Source: Schistosoma haematobium | Lineage: Eukaryota > Platyhelminthes > Trematoda > Strigeidida > Schistosomatidae | Reading direction: 5' to 3' | DNA: 64,000 nucleotides | NCBI RefSeq assembly: GCF_000699445.3 | Contig: NC_067197.1 | Span: forward strand, 28,317,809-28,381,808 | In this document: piece after piece, positions 25,148-38,841 of the stretch | Layout: each line of letters opens with the position of its first letter | Position numbering within the stretch: the first letter of the stretch is position 1 | Made by a program: the position numbers and the translations under genes | The notes under the pieces: generated by a model | What the model saw: the letters and a program-made list of their open reading frames with translations, nothing else | What the model was told of the DNA's origin: nothing | Databases searched by the model: none

Positions 25148-25465
25148 TGTTAGACCACCATTTAAAGACTTGGAAGCGTTAGATGGCCGTTTCATCCCAG
25201 TATGGAACTCCTCAATAGTTCACAACACCGATTTCACGTGCAGGACTCGAAATCAGGACATTCGGTTTCGCTAAAACATTTAACCTTTGGGCTATGAGGT
25301 AGTTATCCATCAAAGATAGTCGAAGATGGTTGCTCAACATCACGCAGGACCGAAGATTCTAGGTTCGAGTCCTGCATATGGGTCCATGTTTCTAAACCGC
25401 TGAAGAGTCTCATACTAGAATGAAACGACCATCTAATGCTTCCGAGACCTCAATAATAGTCTGAT
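25148..25465. mobile_element. SINE-B composite: minus copy then plus copy
   Basis: Left part (25148-25290) on minus: hammerhead remnant (25170-25225, core TTGAGGA with GAAAC) then B box. Right part (25295-25465) on plus: B-box-like aggttcgagtcctgc (25361-25375), core CTGAAGA (25400-25406), GAAAC (25422-25426), tail. The two hammerhead ends point outward from promoter-type sequence in the middle. Confidence 0.62.
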
Positions 25466-26969
25466 ATTGATCGATTAATAGGCTCATTATTTTATCTCTA
25501 TACACTTCACAACTTTCCGAAGTATTGAAACTGGATGAAAACTAACATAGAATTTTCCTTACTGTACTACAGTAACATTAAAAAGACATACAAACATATA
25601 TCTTTCTACTTTTAATAAAAGTTATCATATAATTCAGGCAAATAACTCATCATATCTTTCTTCTACAACAAAATTATCAGTACATAATTTATTTAAATAA
25701 ACTGATCTAAATAAATATTTGGTTTTTATTTGTAAAGCACAAAAAAACTGTAACAGTATTCTTGAGTGAAAAAGTTAATAATTCTTGGAGGGTAAAATGG
25801 AAATATTTAGGGGAAATTCAACAGAATGATATATTTTGTGCACGTTTGTGTTTGTATGCGTGCATACATATATATATATATATATGTATGCATGTATGTA
25901 TGTATGTATGTGTGTGTATGTATGTAGATATGTGTGAACATACATTACACTCTAATATCATTACACACTAAGTGTTATTTTTTTATTTTGTATCATATTA
26001 CAAAACCATCATTTAACTCGACATACAACTATTAATTAACACCTATGTATACCAACAGTTATCGTTTATCAAAAGTTGAGAAAGAAAAATCACTGATTAA
26101 AATCTGGATATTGAGATTATTCGAGTAAGGTGTTTTATTATTATTATTACTATTATTATTATGATTGAAACTAATGAATACACATATATATGGACTATGT
26201 GTGTTTGATGTGAAATTATTGCTTCTTTGTTTGTCTGCTTGCTTGTTTTTTTTTGTCATCTAGTATATAACTTATCTTCATTTTTCTTTTTCTTCCAACG
26301 ATTTCTGTAAAATATAGAAAAAAAATTGCAGAAACGAAAATGAGAAAGAAAGAAAAAACAGAGATAAATATAATAGATTAAAAGATAATGTATCGAATAT
26401 TGTTTTCTCTTTTTTTTATTTATTCACTTTTGTTTTTACATTATCAGATTGTATTACTAGTTCTATGTTAAAATGAACCTATATGTAACATTATATTTGA
26501 TTTGAATTGATAAATGCATACATAGATTTATGATATTCAAGTGGGTTATTTTCCTTTGTTATTATTGTTGTTTTCTTTCAATAGTTTAGATTATACATAT
26601 AAGGGAATGATGTTTCATGGTATATTGCACAATTTTAATCTAACAAACAATCATAAATAGATCATATAGAATCTTTCATAATGTTCAATATAATTTGAGT
26701 GAAAAAGTAACATTACAAATGTTTCATATAAACAGTAATTTTATCTAATCTGAAGTGAATTTATCATTTCATATTAAATTGTCAAGTTTATAATACATTA
26801 GAACTCTTTATGCATTACTGTAAATATATTCATCGGATATGTTAAACTTTATCCCATTTTTTTCAACGTATAGATGAACTAGTATTATTTTGATTTAGTA
26901 ACCTATTTATTTATGAATGACTTTAGAAAAAAAAAATAAAAGTAATTTCAGCCAATTTGTTTGATAAAT
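25466..26969. other. Gene-free AT-rich stretch
   Basis: One microsatellite and a TTA-triplet run near 26.14 kb; nothing else. Confidence 0.5.
25866..25926. repeat. TA then TGTA microsatellite
   Basis: TA run followed by tgta/tatg repeats. Confidence 0.85.
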
Positions 26970-27085
26970 TTATTCATGCTGAGGAGTCCCACAATAGGAC
27001 GAAACGGCCATCCAATGCTTCCAGGTTTTCCATGGTGGTCTAGTTTCAACTGACTCACGATCTTAATATCCACAAAACCTATCTG
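26970..27085 (+). mobile_element. 5'-truncated SINE-B with intact hammerhead core
   Basis: It starts inside stem I of the hammerhead. Core CTGAGGA is at 26979-26985, stem II gtcc/ggac is perfect, GAAAC is at 27001-27005, and stem III cgg/cc is minimal. The cleavage triplet is ATC. Stem I is cut short (catg against caatg), so cleavage would be weak. The tail joins atccacaaaacc, the start of a next unit. Confidence 0.65.
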
Positions 27086-27991
27086 AAAAATAACATGGAC
27101 AAATTTATATTGAAAAAGCTTATTAAGACTGATGATCTGTCAATTGTTTGAATAACGTTTATTATCACATAACAATGAATATAGTATGATTGGCATCAAA
27201 TAATTTTGTTACTGAGCAAATATCAGATTAATTATTTATTGTATAATTTTATCTCATATACTATTAAGTAAATCTGTAACTATCATTACCAAAGTTTGCT
27301 TTGATAATTTCGAATAATAATTATTATCAATAATGCCTTTATTCAATATCATATTTTCGTACAATATAGTATCCCAAGCACAAGGTATTTCAACAAGTCA
27401 CTTTTACAAAAAAAAGAAAGCAAAGAAAAGGGCGACAAAAAAGAACTGAATCTGTACAACTTTCCAAATTAGAGATATGTTTAAGAATATAGATTATTGA
27501 CTAGGTTGACTCTAAGAATCTGTTCGTCACAGAATATATTTCCTAGGTAAGTTATTATAGAACGTTTATACTTTTGCCTGTGTGCATGGACTTTAATGTA
27601 ATTACGTCTCGTTCTACCAATAGATGTAGAAAAATATACAAGGGTATTACAAATATATTAGTTAATTTATTAAGTACATTGAAATTGGTATTTTGTACCC
27701 ATTCCGTTCATATCTACTAATAATTGAAAGAGTTTCCATTTTGTGATTATTACTACCAAGTATTGAATCTATCAACATATGTTATTATATTTCTTTTCAA
27801 CTACTGAATCTTTGTAAGTTTTCTAATTAACTAACTATGGAATGTATGATTCATGTCTCATTCTGCTTGTATCACATCAGATGAATACACGCTAACATTT
27901 TTTTACTGAGATGAGGATTTACGATTCGTTTATACAAACATCAGAACGTTATCCTTTACAATTAATTCATTAAATAAAAATCAATATGTAA

Positions 27992-27994
<3 letters not shown>

Positions 27995-28031
<37 letters not shown>

Positions 28032-28040
28032 GTGTGTGTG
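27995..28040. repeat. TA then TG microsatellite
   Basis: TA run to about 28028, then a gtgtgtgtg tract. Confidence 0.9.
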
Positions 28041-28497
28041 AAATGTTATATATTAAATAATGGAGTAATATGAATGTTCAATAAAATACTTCATCAGTTA
28101 AGTAATATAAAAATGTAGTCGTAAGTCAATCGACAAGTTACCGTATTTAATAAATCTTAGAGTTTATCACATTGACAAGTCATTTAATTACTTCACTTTA
28201 CACTTTATATTGTCACCTAAAAAAACTGATCATCCGCTTTTAAAACAATATAAACTTAATTTCTTTACTTAAACTATTTATATAATAAAAATAACTTGCT
28301 TTTATTAATTTCTCATTATATTTTACAACAGCATGATAACATTCACCATATATTTTTTCTTCCTTTTAAAATTATCCGCCTATCCTCTTTCTATTCCCTC
28401 ACTTTTTTTCTTTTGGTTATCATATAACTTTTAAGATTAGAAGTGACGTATGTCAGTATTATAAACCCTCTTAAATACAGCTTTTAACATTTCCTGT

Positions 28498-28524
28498 ATA
28501 CATATATATATATATATATATATA
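28498..28524. repeat. TA microsatellite
   Basis: Short TA run. Confidence 0.85.
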
Positions 28525-28807
28525 CTACTTTCTTTCGCTTTTCAGTTCAGCTCAACTATAGTCTATGTGTACGTTTGCTATTTTTGTAATATATTATTAT
28601 TAAAACAGGTATTGTTAAGTGAATGATATAAAGAAGTAAGCAGAAAGAAAAGACGTGAACAACAACAACACTCACACACACCCATACATACACTAAATTA
28701 GGCTTGAAATGGTTGAAAATAAATTTTTACTACTAAAAAAACACAGAACCTTATTAACTGATGCATTAAAACACTTATTCCTAATTATTTTACTGACTTT
28801 TTATGCA

Positions 28808-28831
28808 TCGATCTATCTATCTATCTATCTA

Positions 28832-28915
<84 letters not shown>
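28808..28915. repeat. Compound CTAT/TA microsatellite
   Basis: About 27 bp of CTAT repeats followed by about 80 bp of TA; the longest simple repeat in the window. Confidence 0.95.
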
Positions 28916-28919
<4 letters not shown>

Positions 28920-29649
28920 TAACTACACATCATTGTTTAACGATAAATTACATAAGTACAGATATTTGGTTAATATTCATCTTCATCATAGAGTAAACAC
29001 TGTAGGAATGAATGAGTAAAGAGTGAGAAAATAAAATAAAGAAGCATAAGAGAATATTTTGTTTCGTTATTCAATTATTATTATTTTTTAATTAGACATA
29101 TATTTATTGGTTTGTTGTTATTATGAATAATCATTATTATTATTATTATTATCTTTCATATCGTGATTCACAATTAAGAGAATTAGGGAAATATTTACAA
29201 CAAAGACATTTGATGGGTGTAACATTTTCTGGTTTTACTAGTTTTAAGACAAATAGAAACATTCTGAAGTGTATACTAATCTCATTTCAACAAGTATCAT
29301 AAGAATAATATCGAAATATGGATTATCATCACAAATTATTAAGTTAACTCATGATTTATACATCAACGAGTTTTCAGTTAACTAATTTATTATCAAAAAT
29401 AATTAGAGTAAAACATTAGAAAATGACATTTGGGAAAGTTTTTAGTTAAATATATTATCATGCAATTATTTGACTAAATGTGTTTACTTTAATAAGTAAC
29501 TTGTTGTATATTTTAGATAGTCTAACTTACATTAGTTATAAGTTTGTCTCTCTATTTGAATTTTTATTTATTGTGTAAATTTAAAAACTATTGTAAGGTG
29601 TGTTATATTATTACTTGTTCAAATTAAAAACACATTTAACATTTAGTAG

Positions 29650-30003
29650 GTGAATTCATGGATCGATTGAAGCTAGATCACCATGGAAAGACTCGAAGCA
29701 TTAGACGACCGTTTCATCCTAGGATGGAAATCCTCAGCAATGAGCATCCACGATCCCCCACCGTGAGACTCGAACTCAGAACCAATCAATCTTGCGTGCG
29801 AACGCTTAATTTTTAAGCAACGATGTTAATGTTTAACTTTAACCAATCTACCGAATTGAGTCACCGTTCACCCTTGTCATTAGTGAGTTACTATCTCATA
29901 AAAAACCGGGTTAAACTCCAACGATCACGGCTTCTCATTAGAACTCCAAGACCGTCACAAATGAGCATATAATGATTATAATCAGAGAGTGGTTTTGTGA
30001 ATA
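29650..30003 (-). mobile_element. SINE-B copy, nearly full length
   Basis: Minus-strand unit. The 3' tail lies at the left (gaattcatggatcgattg). The hammerhead region (~29700-29755) has core CTGAGGA and GAAAC, and stem I can pair with one wobble; stem II is weak. A and B boxes follow, and the unit's 5' part extends to about 30003 and matches 13610-13720. Confidence 0.68.
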
Positions 30004-32123
30004 TTATAATAATCGATAAATTTGCATAACTTTCTGTTATTGGTATTTTCTTTTACAAATGATTATCTATTTATATTATGATAAACTAAATTGAATCCGT
30101 TAGTGAAAATATTGAGCATCATAGTTTTATGTTATTCATTTTGTTTGTGTTATTATGAAATACTTAAGATTTGGTTTTATGGTTGAATAACGAATAATTT
30201 ATGGTTTATATAACTGAATACTTATACATAAAATCATACTGTTATCATAAAAACAAATAGAGTAGTCCTGGTGGAATATTGGATTAGATTCAGTTTCTGC
30301 TCTTTAATGTTAATGTCACAAATTATAAATACAAATATCTATAAAATCAGTAATTAATTTATTGTCTCTTTGAAGAGAATCTGATCATTTCAATAATAAA
30401 TGATAAATAAAATAAGATTTTTGATCAGCATTATTTTACATTGAAGTTATATCATCTTCAAGATAAATAAATTACTGATGATCTGAACACTTCAGTATAC
30501 GACAATTTGTTACTTATATTCAAACTGATTTTATAGGTTATATCATTGGATGGATCGAAATTTACACAATTAAATAGACTGTCAGATTAGCTAAAGTACT
30601 TTTTGGTCGATACCATAGTAGACGATTATTAACTACATAATACAATAACAAAAGCCAAAATAATTTCTTAATTAAGGTTCCTATTGAAGTTTATCTGTTC
30701 CAGTAAATTCTCAGTCAAAATAAGTGATTGAAATAAATGAGTTCTGTTAGTAAACATTATTAGGTGTTAGAATAAACGTGTTAATTATGGAATACAAGAA
30801 AAACATCTAAAGCGATATTAATCTTAATATGAACTTTCATGCCGTAAATAACATGACGGAAAATGACAGTACTTTCAAAAATCTCACTTCAAAATTTATT
30901 TAAAAAATGATTTTAATTGAATTCATTGTTTTGTTAGCGTATTGACCAATTTATCCTTTCATAAAAGGGTTTTCGATAAAACTTTATTTAAAAGTACTCA
31001 AGGGTAGAAGTGTTTTTGGTATATTGAATACGCAAGAAGTATGCGTGCATTCACACTTGTATTATTTAAAACTCGGACATACAAAAACTTCCCCCAGGAG
31101 CTCGATATCAAATGAAATAAATTTATATGTCGATGTATTAGACCATCTTCACAATGAGAAATTCATATTTCAATCAATGAATGTAGAACGATTTCATAGA
31201 CAACGATTGATCAATGTTAAAATAAGGTTTCATAAAGCGACAGATAGATTAATTTCACTATTCTTATTTAAAGCTTCACTTACTTATCTTCTGCTCCCCT
31301 TCGAACTATGGAATTAAGTGTATCATATCAAAAGTGACAGATGATTGCATATTTGTTAGTTTGATCCACTTTTTAGTAAAACATTGTAGTTTATATTAAA
31401 CATTTGTGATGTTGCATGAAATTTCCATCATGAATCTTTTGAGTGGGAATAGTATTACATCTTCAGTTGTTTAGAGTTAAAAGACATATAATTATCAGGA
31501 TTCAATTCAGTCAAGCATTTATATTGTACTGTTGTCTCAAGGTTGTAGAAGCTATGGGATTCATCCTATTCAAAGTTTTGTGAGAACATTATTATACAGT
31601 TCCGAACTGGAACTAGGTACTTACACCAAACACCACGGTACCTTTGTGTCTATCAATTTGTTGTGATTTTGGGATAAGAACTGCCTTTGGGATAATCTAC
31701 TTGCCCCCTTACATTTGAAATTACATAGTACATCACCGGACACTGTTCTCAAAACTTGATCAATGCCTGAAATTACCACATTATTTCCATTTATATAATA
31801 TATACAAAATACAGTTTTATATTCGTAAATCGGAAGATAACGAGTTTAAATCTTCACGAGTATCTGAGAGGAAGATTCTGAAAGGTTTTACCAAGACAAA
31901 CAGAACCAATTACAAAATTGAATGGATATCTCAAAAAAATTATACCTACGGTCATACAATCATTTTGAGTCTAGAGTCTAATTTTCATTCACTGATTTAA
32001 ACCTGAGAAGAGAACATCTAAAAACTCAAGGCAGTGTTGAAAATCATTTTTATACCCATTTATCTGCTAAAAAGTACAATTAACTTTCAAGCTACCAGTG
32101 TTGTAGTTTTCTTATGTTTACTC
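30004..32123. other. Gene-free AT-rich stretch
   Basis: A 97-codon open frame at 31024-31317 (+) has no recognisable domain and no supporting context; it is treated as chance. Confidence 0.45.
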
Positions 32124-32425
32124 TATAGTGAACGAGAACACAAGTGGGGACAATCGGATTTATTTAAATACAACATAACAGAACATCTTTTTAAAATTTG
32201 AGAACCATACAGTAAATAATTCATTTGCAAAATGTGAATTAATTGTCACAAACTTGACTGCCAATCGAACGTCTCAGAATTCACTGTTCCTTCATTTCCA
32301 CAGCAAACATTCTCTGTTCTTTCTCTCTTTCCTTCGATCTTCTTAAACTTCTGCCGCCAGGCATTTCACTTTCGATTGATGATACATTTTACTTATATCG
32401 GTCGACAACAGTAGCACACACCAAA
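32124..32425 (+). mobile_element. Diverged solo LTR
   Basis: Older copy of the same LTR family: gtgaacgagaacacaagt at the start and gtagcacacaccaaa at the end, about 302 bp. The flanks actc/actt are an imperfect 4-bp repeat. Confidence 0.55.
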
Positions 32426-34129
32426 ACTTCATTATTTCCTACTTATAAGTACGTTTAGCACGATGAAGTCAATTTACTTCTTCTGATACTGTTATTGGTA
32501 GTGCCGTTCCATCGATTTTGTTTAGCAGTATGGGAAAACTGAAACCTTTTTTCAAATCCAATTTTCATCAAAAAATATTTTATATAATATTATTATTACT
32601 ACTACTAAAACTCCTATTACTACTGTATAAATCATTTAGATTATAAAATCACTTTTCACAACACCACCAAAAATGGATAATGAATTAGAGAGTGAATAAA
32701 GTTTACAGTAACAGTAAATAGTAAAGATTGTAATGCATGTCATGACAAGATTACACTTGCTTACAAAACTACACAGATACAATTTGACAGAAAGAAACAA
32801 AATAAAAATAATGATTATATGAGATGAACAAGTTAATCAAATATTGCATGCTAGACAAAATATGCCATCCAAATCCGATTAGCTAATCAATTTTACTTGT
32901 TTAAAGACATAATAAAAATAATTTTTTTACCTAAATTTAAAGAAAAAGAAAGAAATCAGCGAAATAAACGTTGTTTTAGTTATTGTTTCCTATTTAAATA
33001 AGACTAAAGGAAAAAATTCCGGAGAAACATTTTAAGATCATTTGTAACTAATAGAAATGCTTATACTAATAGTACAATCACACGTTGTCTAACATGAAAA
33101 CGTTGTAATGCTATTGTATATCGATTTATTTTTCATTAAATCTCTTATCTCTATTAAATGATATAATCGTTTTGTCTAGTGTTTCCGAATGATTTCGCGA
33201 AATGTTAGGAAACTGGTTGTTGCTATAGATACAGGTCAAATTATAAAATAGGTGGTTGACCTATAAATAAACTACGATAGAATATTGGTTTATTAGTGTC
33301 CATTAAATGAATAATGTGCCCATATTTTATGAATTAATTTCATCGAAATTTAACAAACGAGTTTAAAGTATATAATAATGAATGTTTTAAAATGGTAACC
33401 AGGGTAATCTGTTCTTAACATCAATATGTCAACCACTAGTTGGCAATATATGTGTTTTCTGATAAATTGTTTCAGCGATTTTAGATAATGCTTTATTCTC
33501 ATCACAAAAAAATAAACTATGCAGTGTAGTTTAATATGAATTTAACACTAAAGAACATGACAAATTCCCGGTTTATTTAGTTTACTTACTATTGAATAGT
33601 TTAAAGACTTTTGTAATGTTCTAGAAATAGGATAAACACTGTTCTTTAATCCTAGATACAACCGGCTTTAAAGTCACCTTGTTACTAACGCCGTTATAAT
33701 CAATTTTTTTTTTAAAAATTTGTATTCTTTAAATTCGTATGTTTATCAAAGCTCGTATCATTATTTACAGAATATATACATAATCCATTTTGTTATTTCA
33801 TATTCTCTCGCTTTCATTTTCTCTACTCCTCTCCTTTTTTTTCAGACGTTTTCATGACAGCCAATACAAAATTTCAAAACTTAAATTATATTGCTGTTTT
33901 TTGTTCTGTGTGTGTGTAAAATAACTTCAGCTTAGAGTTATATAAGTTAATCAATATGAGTATTTATTTATTGAGGCTTATTCTATAACTTAAATTGGTG
34001 TTTTATTTCTGGGAAAAAAAAACACCTAAATGACTGCAAAACGAAAGATATTTGTTAGTAGAAATTTTCAATTACAAAATTCATATAATGGATTCAGTTT
34101 AGTTAAGCAACCTTTTAAAAGCGTAAAGC
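32426..34129. other. Gene-free AT-rich stretch
   Basis: Nothing recognised. The same holds for 34301-35142. Confidence 0.5.
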
Positions 34130-34300
34130 ATTAATCTGCTGTTTTGCCCTAGAATAAAACTCCGGGACAGTGAACATCTTTGATCCAAGAGGAGATTGAA
34201 CCCTGGATTTTCAGATCTTATAACTAGTGCATCACCTTCAAATCATTGAGGTGACATCCACCGGTTCATTTCAATCACACTTGTCAAGGTTGAACACTAT
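34130..34300 (-). mobile_element. Possible old, divergent tRNA-like SINE
   Basis: Minus strand has a B-box-like ccagggttcaatctcc preceded by an A-box-like segment and followed by a stretch that lines up loosely with the SINE-B hammerhead (cactg...cggagt...ctaggg..aaaac). Weak but consistent in order. Confidence 0.35.
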
Positions 34301-35142
34301 TGATCATGCCTGTTGATGAAACTCCTGAATTTATCTCTCAAGATTATTTCTTCGTTTAAAACATCACTGAAACTGATTAATGATAAAGTAATTTAGATGT
34401 CTGTTATATTGTGTTTATCTTAATCAAATTGTTGGCGATTCTCATTAGCGTAGTGAAATACGAAATATGATTGCAGAGCAAACTATCTTTTGATGTTTTT
34501 AATTACAGTTTATCTAAATATTAAATCGATTGAGTCAGTCAATTATGTATAATGTAGGACCAGTTACATATAAGAATCAGTCCAAGTTGCAATACCACAC
34601 TAACACAAAAGATGAGAATACCAATTACTTCAATAGTAATAATAAATTAGAAAATAAGATTGCCTATAAGCATATAACACAGGAGAAAAGAAGTAGTTTG
34701 TAAAAATAAAGGTATAAAGTAATTTTAATCTCACGGTTTAGGGAAAAACAAAGAGTTCATACACTTATGCCATTGTGATCGATTTTGATCCATGTCACCC
34801 AGAGTCTCAAATCACTGGTTACGACAGTCGCGTAAATTAAATATTGTAATTTGTGAGTAGGGAAAAAATTTTTTTCTTGTAATTAATTACAAGTAATGTA
34901 TTCAGTAATTAAATATCACTGGTTCCCAACATTGACATATCAACATACATTGATTTCTTTCCTACTTGTTCAATAAACTTTATTTATTATTCATTAACTG
35001 ATAATATTAATTAGGTATTTCATTAAAATAGTTAAATGCTACTCAGTTATATGTCATCCTATTTTCTCATTCAGTATCATTATTAAGTCTTTGAAATTGT
35101 TCCGACTAATTTTAAAGATTTTATTATAACTAAAGATGGGTA

Positions 35143-36079
35143 TTAAAGAGGAAGAATGTGTTTATTAAATCTCAGCGAAATAATTTGAAGTAAATCCGAT
35201 GTTTCGCCTGGCAATCTGGTGCAAGCTTTTTCAAGGAACACAAACTGTGCTTGAAGCACATTCCTAAATCCTCCGATGATGTAAGAAAGCTTGAGAACAA
35301 ATCAGCGATAGCATTACACTCCATTGAATCGGGTCATACAGTTGATTTCAGTGGTACAAGAATCATTCAAAAAGGCTTTAATTCTTACAAAGAACGGCTA
35401 ACAGCCGAAGCCCTACATATATGGGCCAGTTCAAACAGTATTAATAGGAGAGATGGAATACAACTAGCTGTCCTACGGCAACTAATAATTATTAAGTAAA
35501 CCTGAACTCCTTATTCCATTTGATCTGTCTATATCATATTAACTGATCAACGGTTTCAAATCAGTTAGCTTATCTGAATGTGTTAAACAACTGACTGGAA
35601 CATTAAAATAACACAAACCTTCAATTACAAATACATTCCTCTTTGAATTCAGTCTTTTATCTTGTTTACTAATCTTATTTATTTATCTTAATTTGATGCA
35701 CGCTGTAACATTTTTGATTCATTTCATATATATAATGATATGTTTTTCTTAATATACGCAGTCCGAAGACAATATATAGTTGAATGAAATTCCTTCTCAC
35801 TTATGTATACACACAATCTGTTATCTTAACACTTTTCGTTTCATACCACATGTCTCTTACACATTAATGTAAACACCTACTTTAAACATTGTTCACGTTG
35901 ATTGGATGACTTATACAGTATACAGTAAACTAGAGAACCATGTACTTATTTATATTCGATGATTTTGTTGTTTGATTATATTTTTCTTAAAAAAGCTTGG
36001 ACCAGATTGCCAGGCGAAACGCTGGATTTACTTCAAATTCTTTCGCTGAGATTTTACAAATACATTCTTCCTCTTTGAT
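35143..36079 (+). mobile_element. PLE remnant: GIY-YIG-side C-terminus inside long inverted ends
   Basis: The open frame 35251-35499 carries KSAIALHSIESGHTVDF, TRIIQKGFNSYKERLTAEAL and NRRDGIQLA. This resembles the C-terminal end of the GIY-YIG endonuclease domain in PLEs. It sits between inverted repeats of about 88 bp (35143-35231 and 35991-36079) sharing gaagtaaatcc and tttcgcctggcaatctgg. The body (35500-35990) is 3' UTR-like and AT-rich. The RT domain and the Y-I-G end of the nuclease are absent. PLEs are known for terminal repeats in unusual, sometimes inverted, orientation, which fits. No recognisable hammerhead core was seen in the arms. Confidence 0.68.
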
Positions 36080-36160
36080 GACTCACATTAACTCGGCGCC
36101 CAAATATTGTTTAACTATTCGTCCAAATTTGGACGGAAGTTCTTATTTAAAGATGAGTAT

Positions 36161-37534
36161 ATCATGTTAAGAACTAAACAAAAACAACTCATGTATTCGA
36201 CTTAGATAAACTTGGAATATATGTCAAATAATATTTATACACAATAACAATGAATGTATAAAATCACTATGATTAACAATCTATTTATACTTTATTTTAA
36301 ATAATGAATTATAAAGATCATACTTCAGCTGAATAAGCTTGATTGTCTACATTCAAGAAGCCATAAACTGTCGACAGACTAAATTGTAATGAATATTACG
36401 AAATAGATTTTTTATTTATCATACTCTAAGTAAACTTTTTTATTTAGGGCGATTTAAAAGAGAAAATGAACCATAATATATGTAGACATCATATAGTAAA
36501 TTAACAGTATTAATTGTACTTTTCTATTTTCAGTTGAATGATCAAGCAAATTAACTGAATAAATATCAATATAGTTAGATCTGTATTTACAATAGAAATG
36601 AAATCTTTTTCAATGCCTAAGATATATATCTGTCTCTAACAAAAATATGATAATCATTTTGAAGAAAAGGGCTTGAAAAACCAGTTAAAGTTAAGTAAGT
36701 AAATATCTAGACAATAGTGAAATCTTATGAACAAAATGTTGTTCGATGTTAAACGATATTATACTAAGGATTAGTGAGATATTCAAAACTGGAAAGATAA
36801 AGTTAAGCTGTAACGAAGAGTAACTTCTGAAGTACATGTAACCTGAGATAAGTTTTCAAAGTCACAATTTCATTTGTAAATTTAACTGGACTAATCGATA
36901 CACTTAAGAAATTTCAATTAAAACAACAAAATCCATGCAATTCTTAAATAAAATGATTAAATTTAAATCAAACAATCTTTATTGTTTATAACAGCATACT
37001 GTTATCTAAACATAAATTTTCAATTGACTAATAAGAAAGAAGCGTTAAGAACATCTATTATAAATGAACTGTTCACATTCCCAACACAACCATTATAGAA
37101 CTCGTAGTAGGTAGCTAAGAGTGAACATTTATGAACAGTTTTTAAAAGGAATAAGGTATTAAAGGTCATTGGATTAATAGTTAAGATAATATTCTAAATT
37201 ATATCTGAGTGTTATGAAGTATTAACCAGTTGGTTTTTCATCCTTTTGGTCACGTTATGCTTAGTGAGACGAACATTGTTTATTTGAGTAGTGTTTCCTA
37301 TCATGTTTTGTTATGACTATTGATACCCTTATTATTTTTTGTTTATATTTTGAAAACTTGATCCAATGAAAATTACTCCAAAAAAATCTTAGATTTAATC
37401 CTTTATGTGTTATTCACTGGAAAATTGTGATAAACAAGAGACTAAGATGAAAATATATTCCAACATTCAATAGTTTTCAATGTTTTTGTAGCTGATTTTT
37501 AGCCGTAATAAATACTATATTCAAAGATAGATAG
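36161..37534. other. Gene-free AT-rich stretch
   Basis: Nothing recognised. Confidence 0.5.
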
Positions 37535-37935
37535 TGGCTGGCAGTGGAATGCGGGACGCTGATTACGTCCTACTCGGGGTTCGTCAGCTGAATATACCTG
37601 CATCTCAGAGTTGATTTTTACTCCAGCGCTCAGTAGCTAAATAGATAACATGATGGAGTTTAAAGCGAGTGGTACTGAGTTCGAGCCTTGGAGAGAACAT
37701 CAACTGTAGGATGCAGGTACGTCTAGCTGACGAGTCACAAACAGGAAGAAACGTGTGTACTGAATTCCATTGCTAGCCATTATTCATCTTTTCTTGTAGT
37801 ACTTATGAATTAGGGCAATATCGAGGCAATACTCACAGTACGCATGTATGCTAATAAGAGAATGATCGATTGCAGTCCTAAACATTAATGGGAAGATTCA
37901 AGTAAACAATATTAAGTGAATTTAATGTTACATTC
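37535..37935 (+). mobile_element. Sm-alpha-like unit with inverted hammerhead at its left end
   Basis: Left end (37535-37615) on minus resembles a hammerhead with core CTGACGA but GTAAT for GAAAC. The middle has tRNA-like boxes (agtagctaaatagataac, gagttcgagccttgg). The right hammerhead on plus (~37705-37775) has CTGACGA and GAAAC but mismatches in stem II. The 3' part to 37935 matches the unit body at 59860-59990. Confidence 0.68.
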
Positions 37936-38841
37936 AGTTTAGAAAAGAACAGGTTATCACACTATCTGTGAGAAAAGACCAGTTTTAAAGATGTATTCAC
38001 TTTTAATAGTTGGAATAATACCTGTGATTAAGGATAATATTATTAATGTGTTATTATCTGCACTGAAATAATGTATAAATGCGCAATGTTTCATGTTAAA
38101 GTATGCATCATCACTGACAGATTCTAAGAAGTAAAAATATCCAATAAGTTAACACTTCGAATGATAAAGAAGTAATTCGTAAACTTTCTGTTCATCATGT
38201 GAATATGACTGATTTATGGAATTCTCGAAGTATTTCATTAATAAACACAAATCACTTAACTGATCTTTTAGTTTAATTAGATCAATCTACAATTTTATAT
38301 CTAACTTAAAACTAAAATAATAGCATGTTATTATTCGACCATTTAAGCACAGTATTATCAGGGGAATAACGGAATATCAGTCAAACGTGAAATATATTTA
38401 TTATAGATGCTTTGTTTCCCAAAAGATAAAGAAATACATCATGATTGAATATATATGTAATTTGGGTGATTCAATATAAGTTTTGATTCTATTGTTATAT
38501 TATCTGTAATGGATGAGATGAAATCGATTAGTTTCAGCCAATCCGCATATGTATATATAAAGCCTATAATTTAAAGAAAACTTACCAGTGACTAATGTTC
38601 GTTTTTTACTCTATTCTATACAAAATATTTCAGAATAAATGAAAATAAATTGCCCTGAGAGGTAATAGTATGTTGATGTTTACACTATAGACACTTAAAA
38701 TGTAAGGTTATTGATCGTGAGATAATGGATAAGGATTTAATAATCAGTCTTTTCACATATTGTTACATGTGCTAAGATGAAATGACATAACTGATTCATT
38801 TATGTTATACAACTTGTCAAACACCAACTTCAACTCTTAAG
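37936..38841. other. Gene-free AT-rich stretch
   Basis: Nothing recognised. The 39337-39957 stretch just before the first Ig exon is also without recognisable features apart from its splice acceptor. Confidence 0.45.

Larger units (their letters stand above)
27086..29649. other. Gene-free AT-rich stretch with microsatellites
   Basis: TA/TG, TA and CTAT/TA repeats and a TTA run near 29.13 kb; nothing else recognised. Confidence 0.5.

Noticed and set aside
25866..28915. Short regularly spaced repeats considered as an array of the CRISPR kind
   Set aside because: They are simple TA/TGTA/CTAT microsatellites without unique spacers, in a eukaryotic genome.
28709..28996. 95-codon open frame over TA and CTAT repeats
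   Set aside because: Translation is mainly microsatellite (Ile-Tyr repeats).
31024..31317. 97-codon open frame on the + strand
   Set aside because: No domain, repeat or splice context; long chance frames are expected in 64 kb, and the translation has no recognisable family features.
35991..36079. GAAAC box in the PLE inverted ends, tested as a hammerhead
   Set aside because: No CTGANGA core at the right distance and no convincing stem II, although hammerheads are known in PLE terminal repeats.
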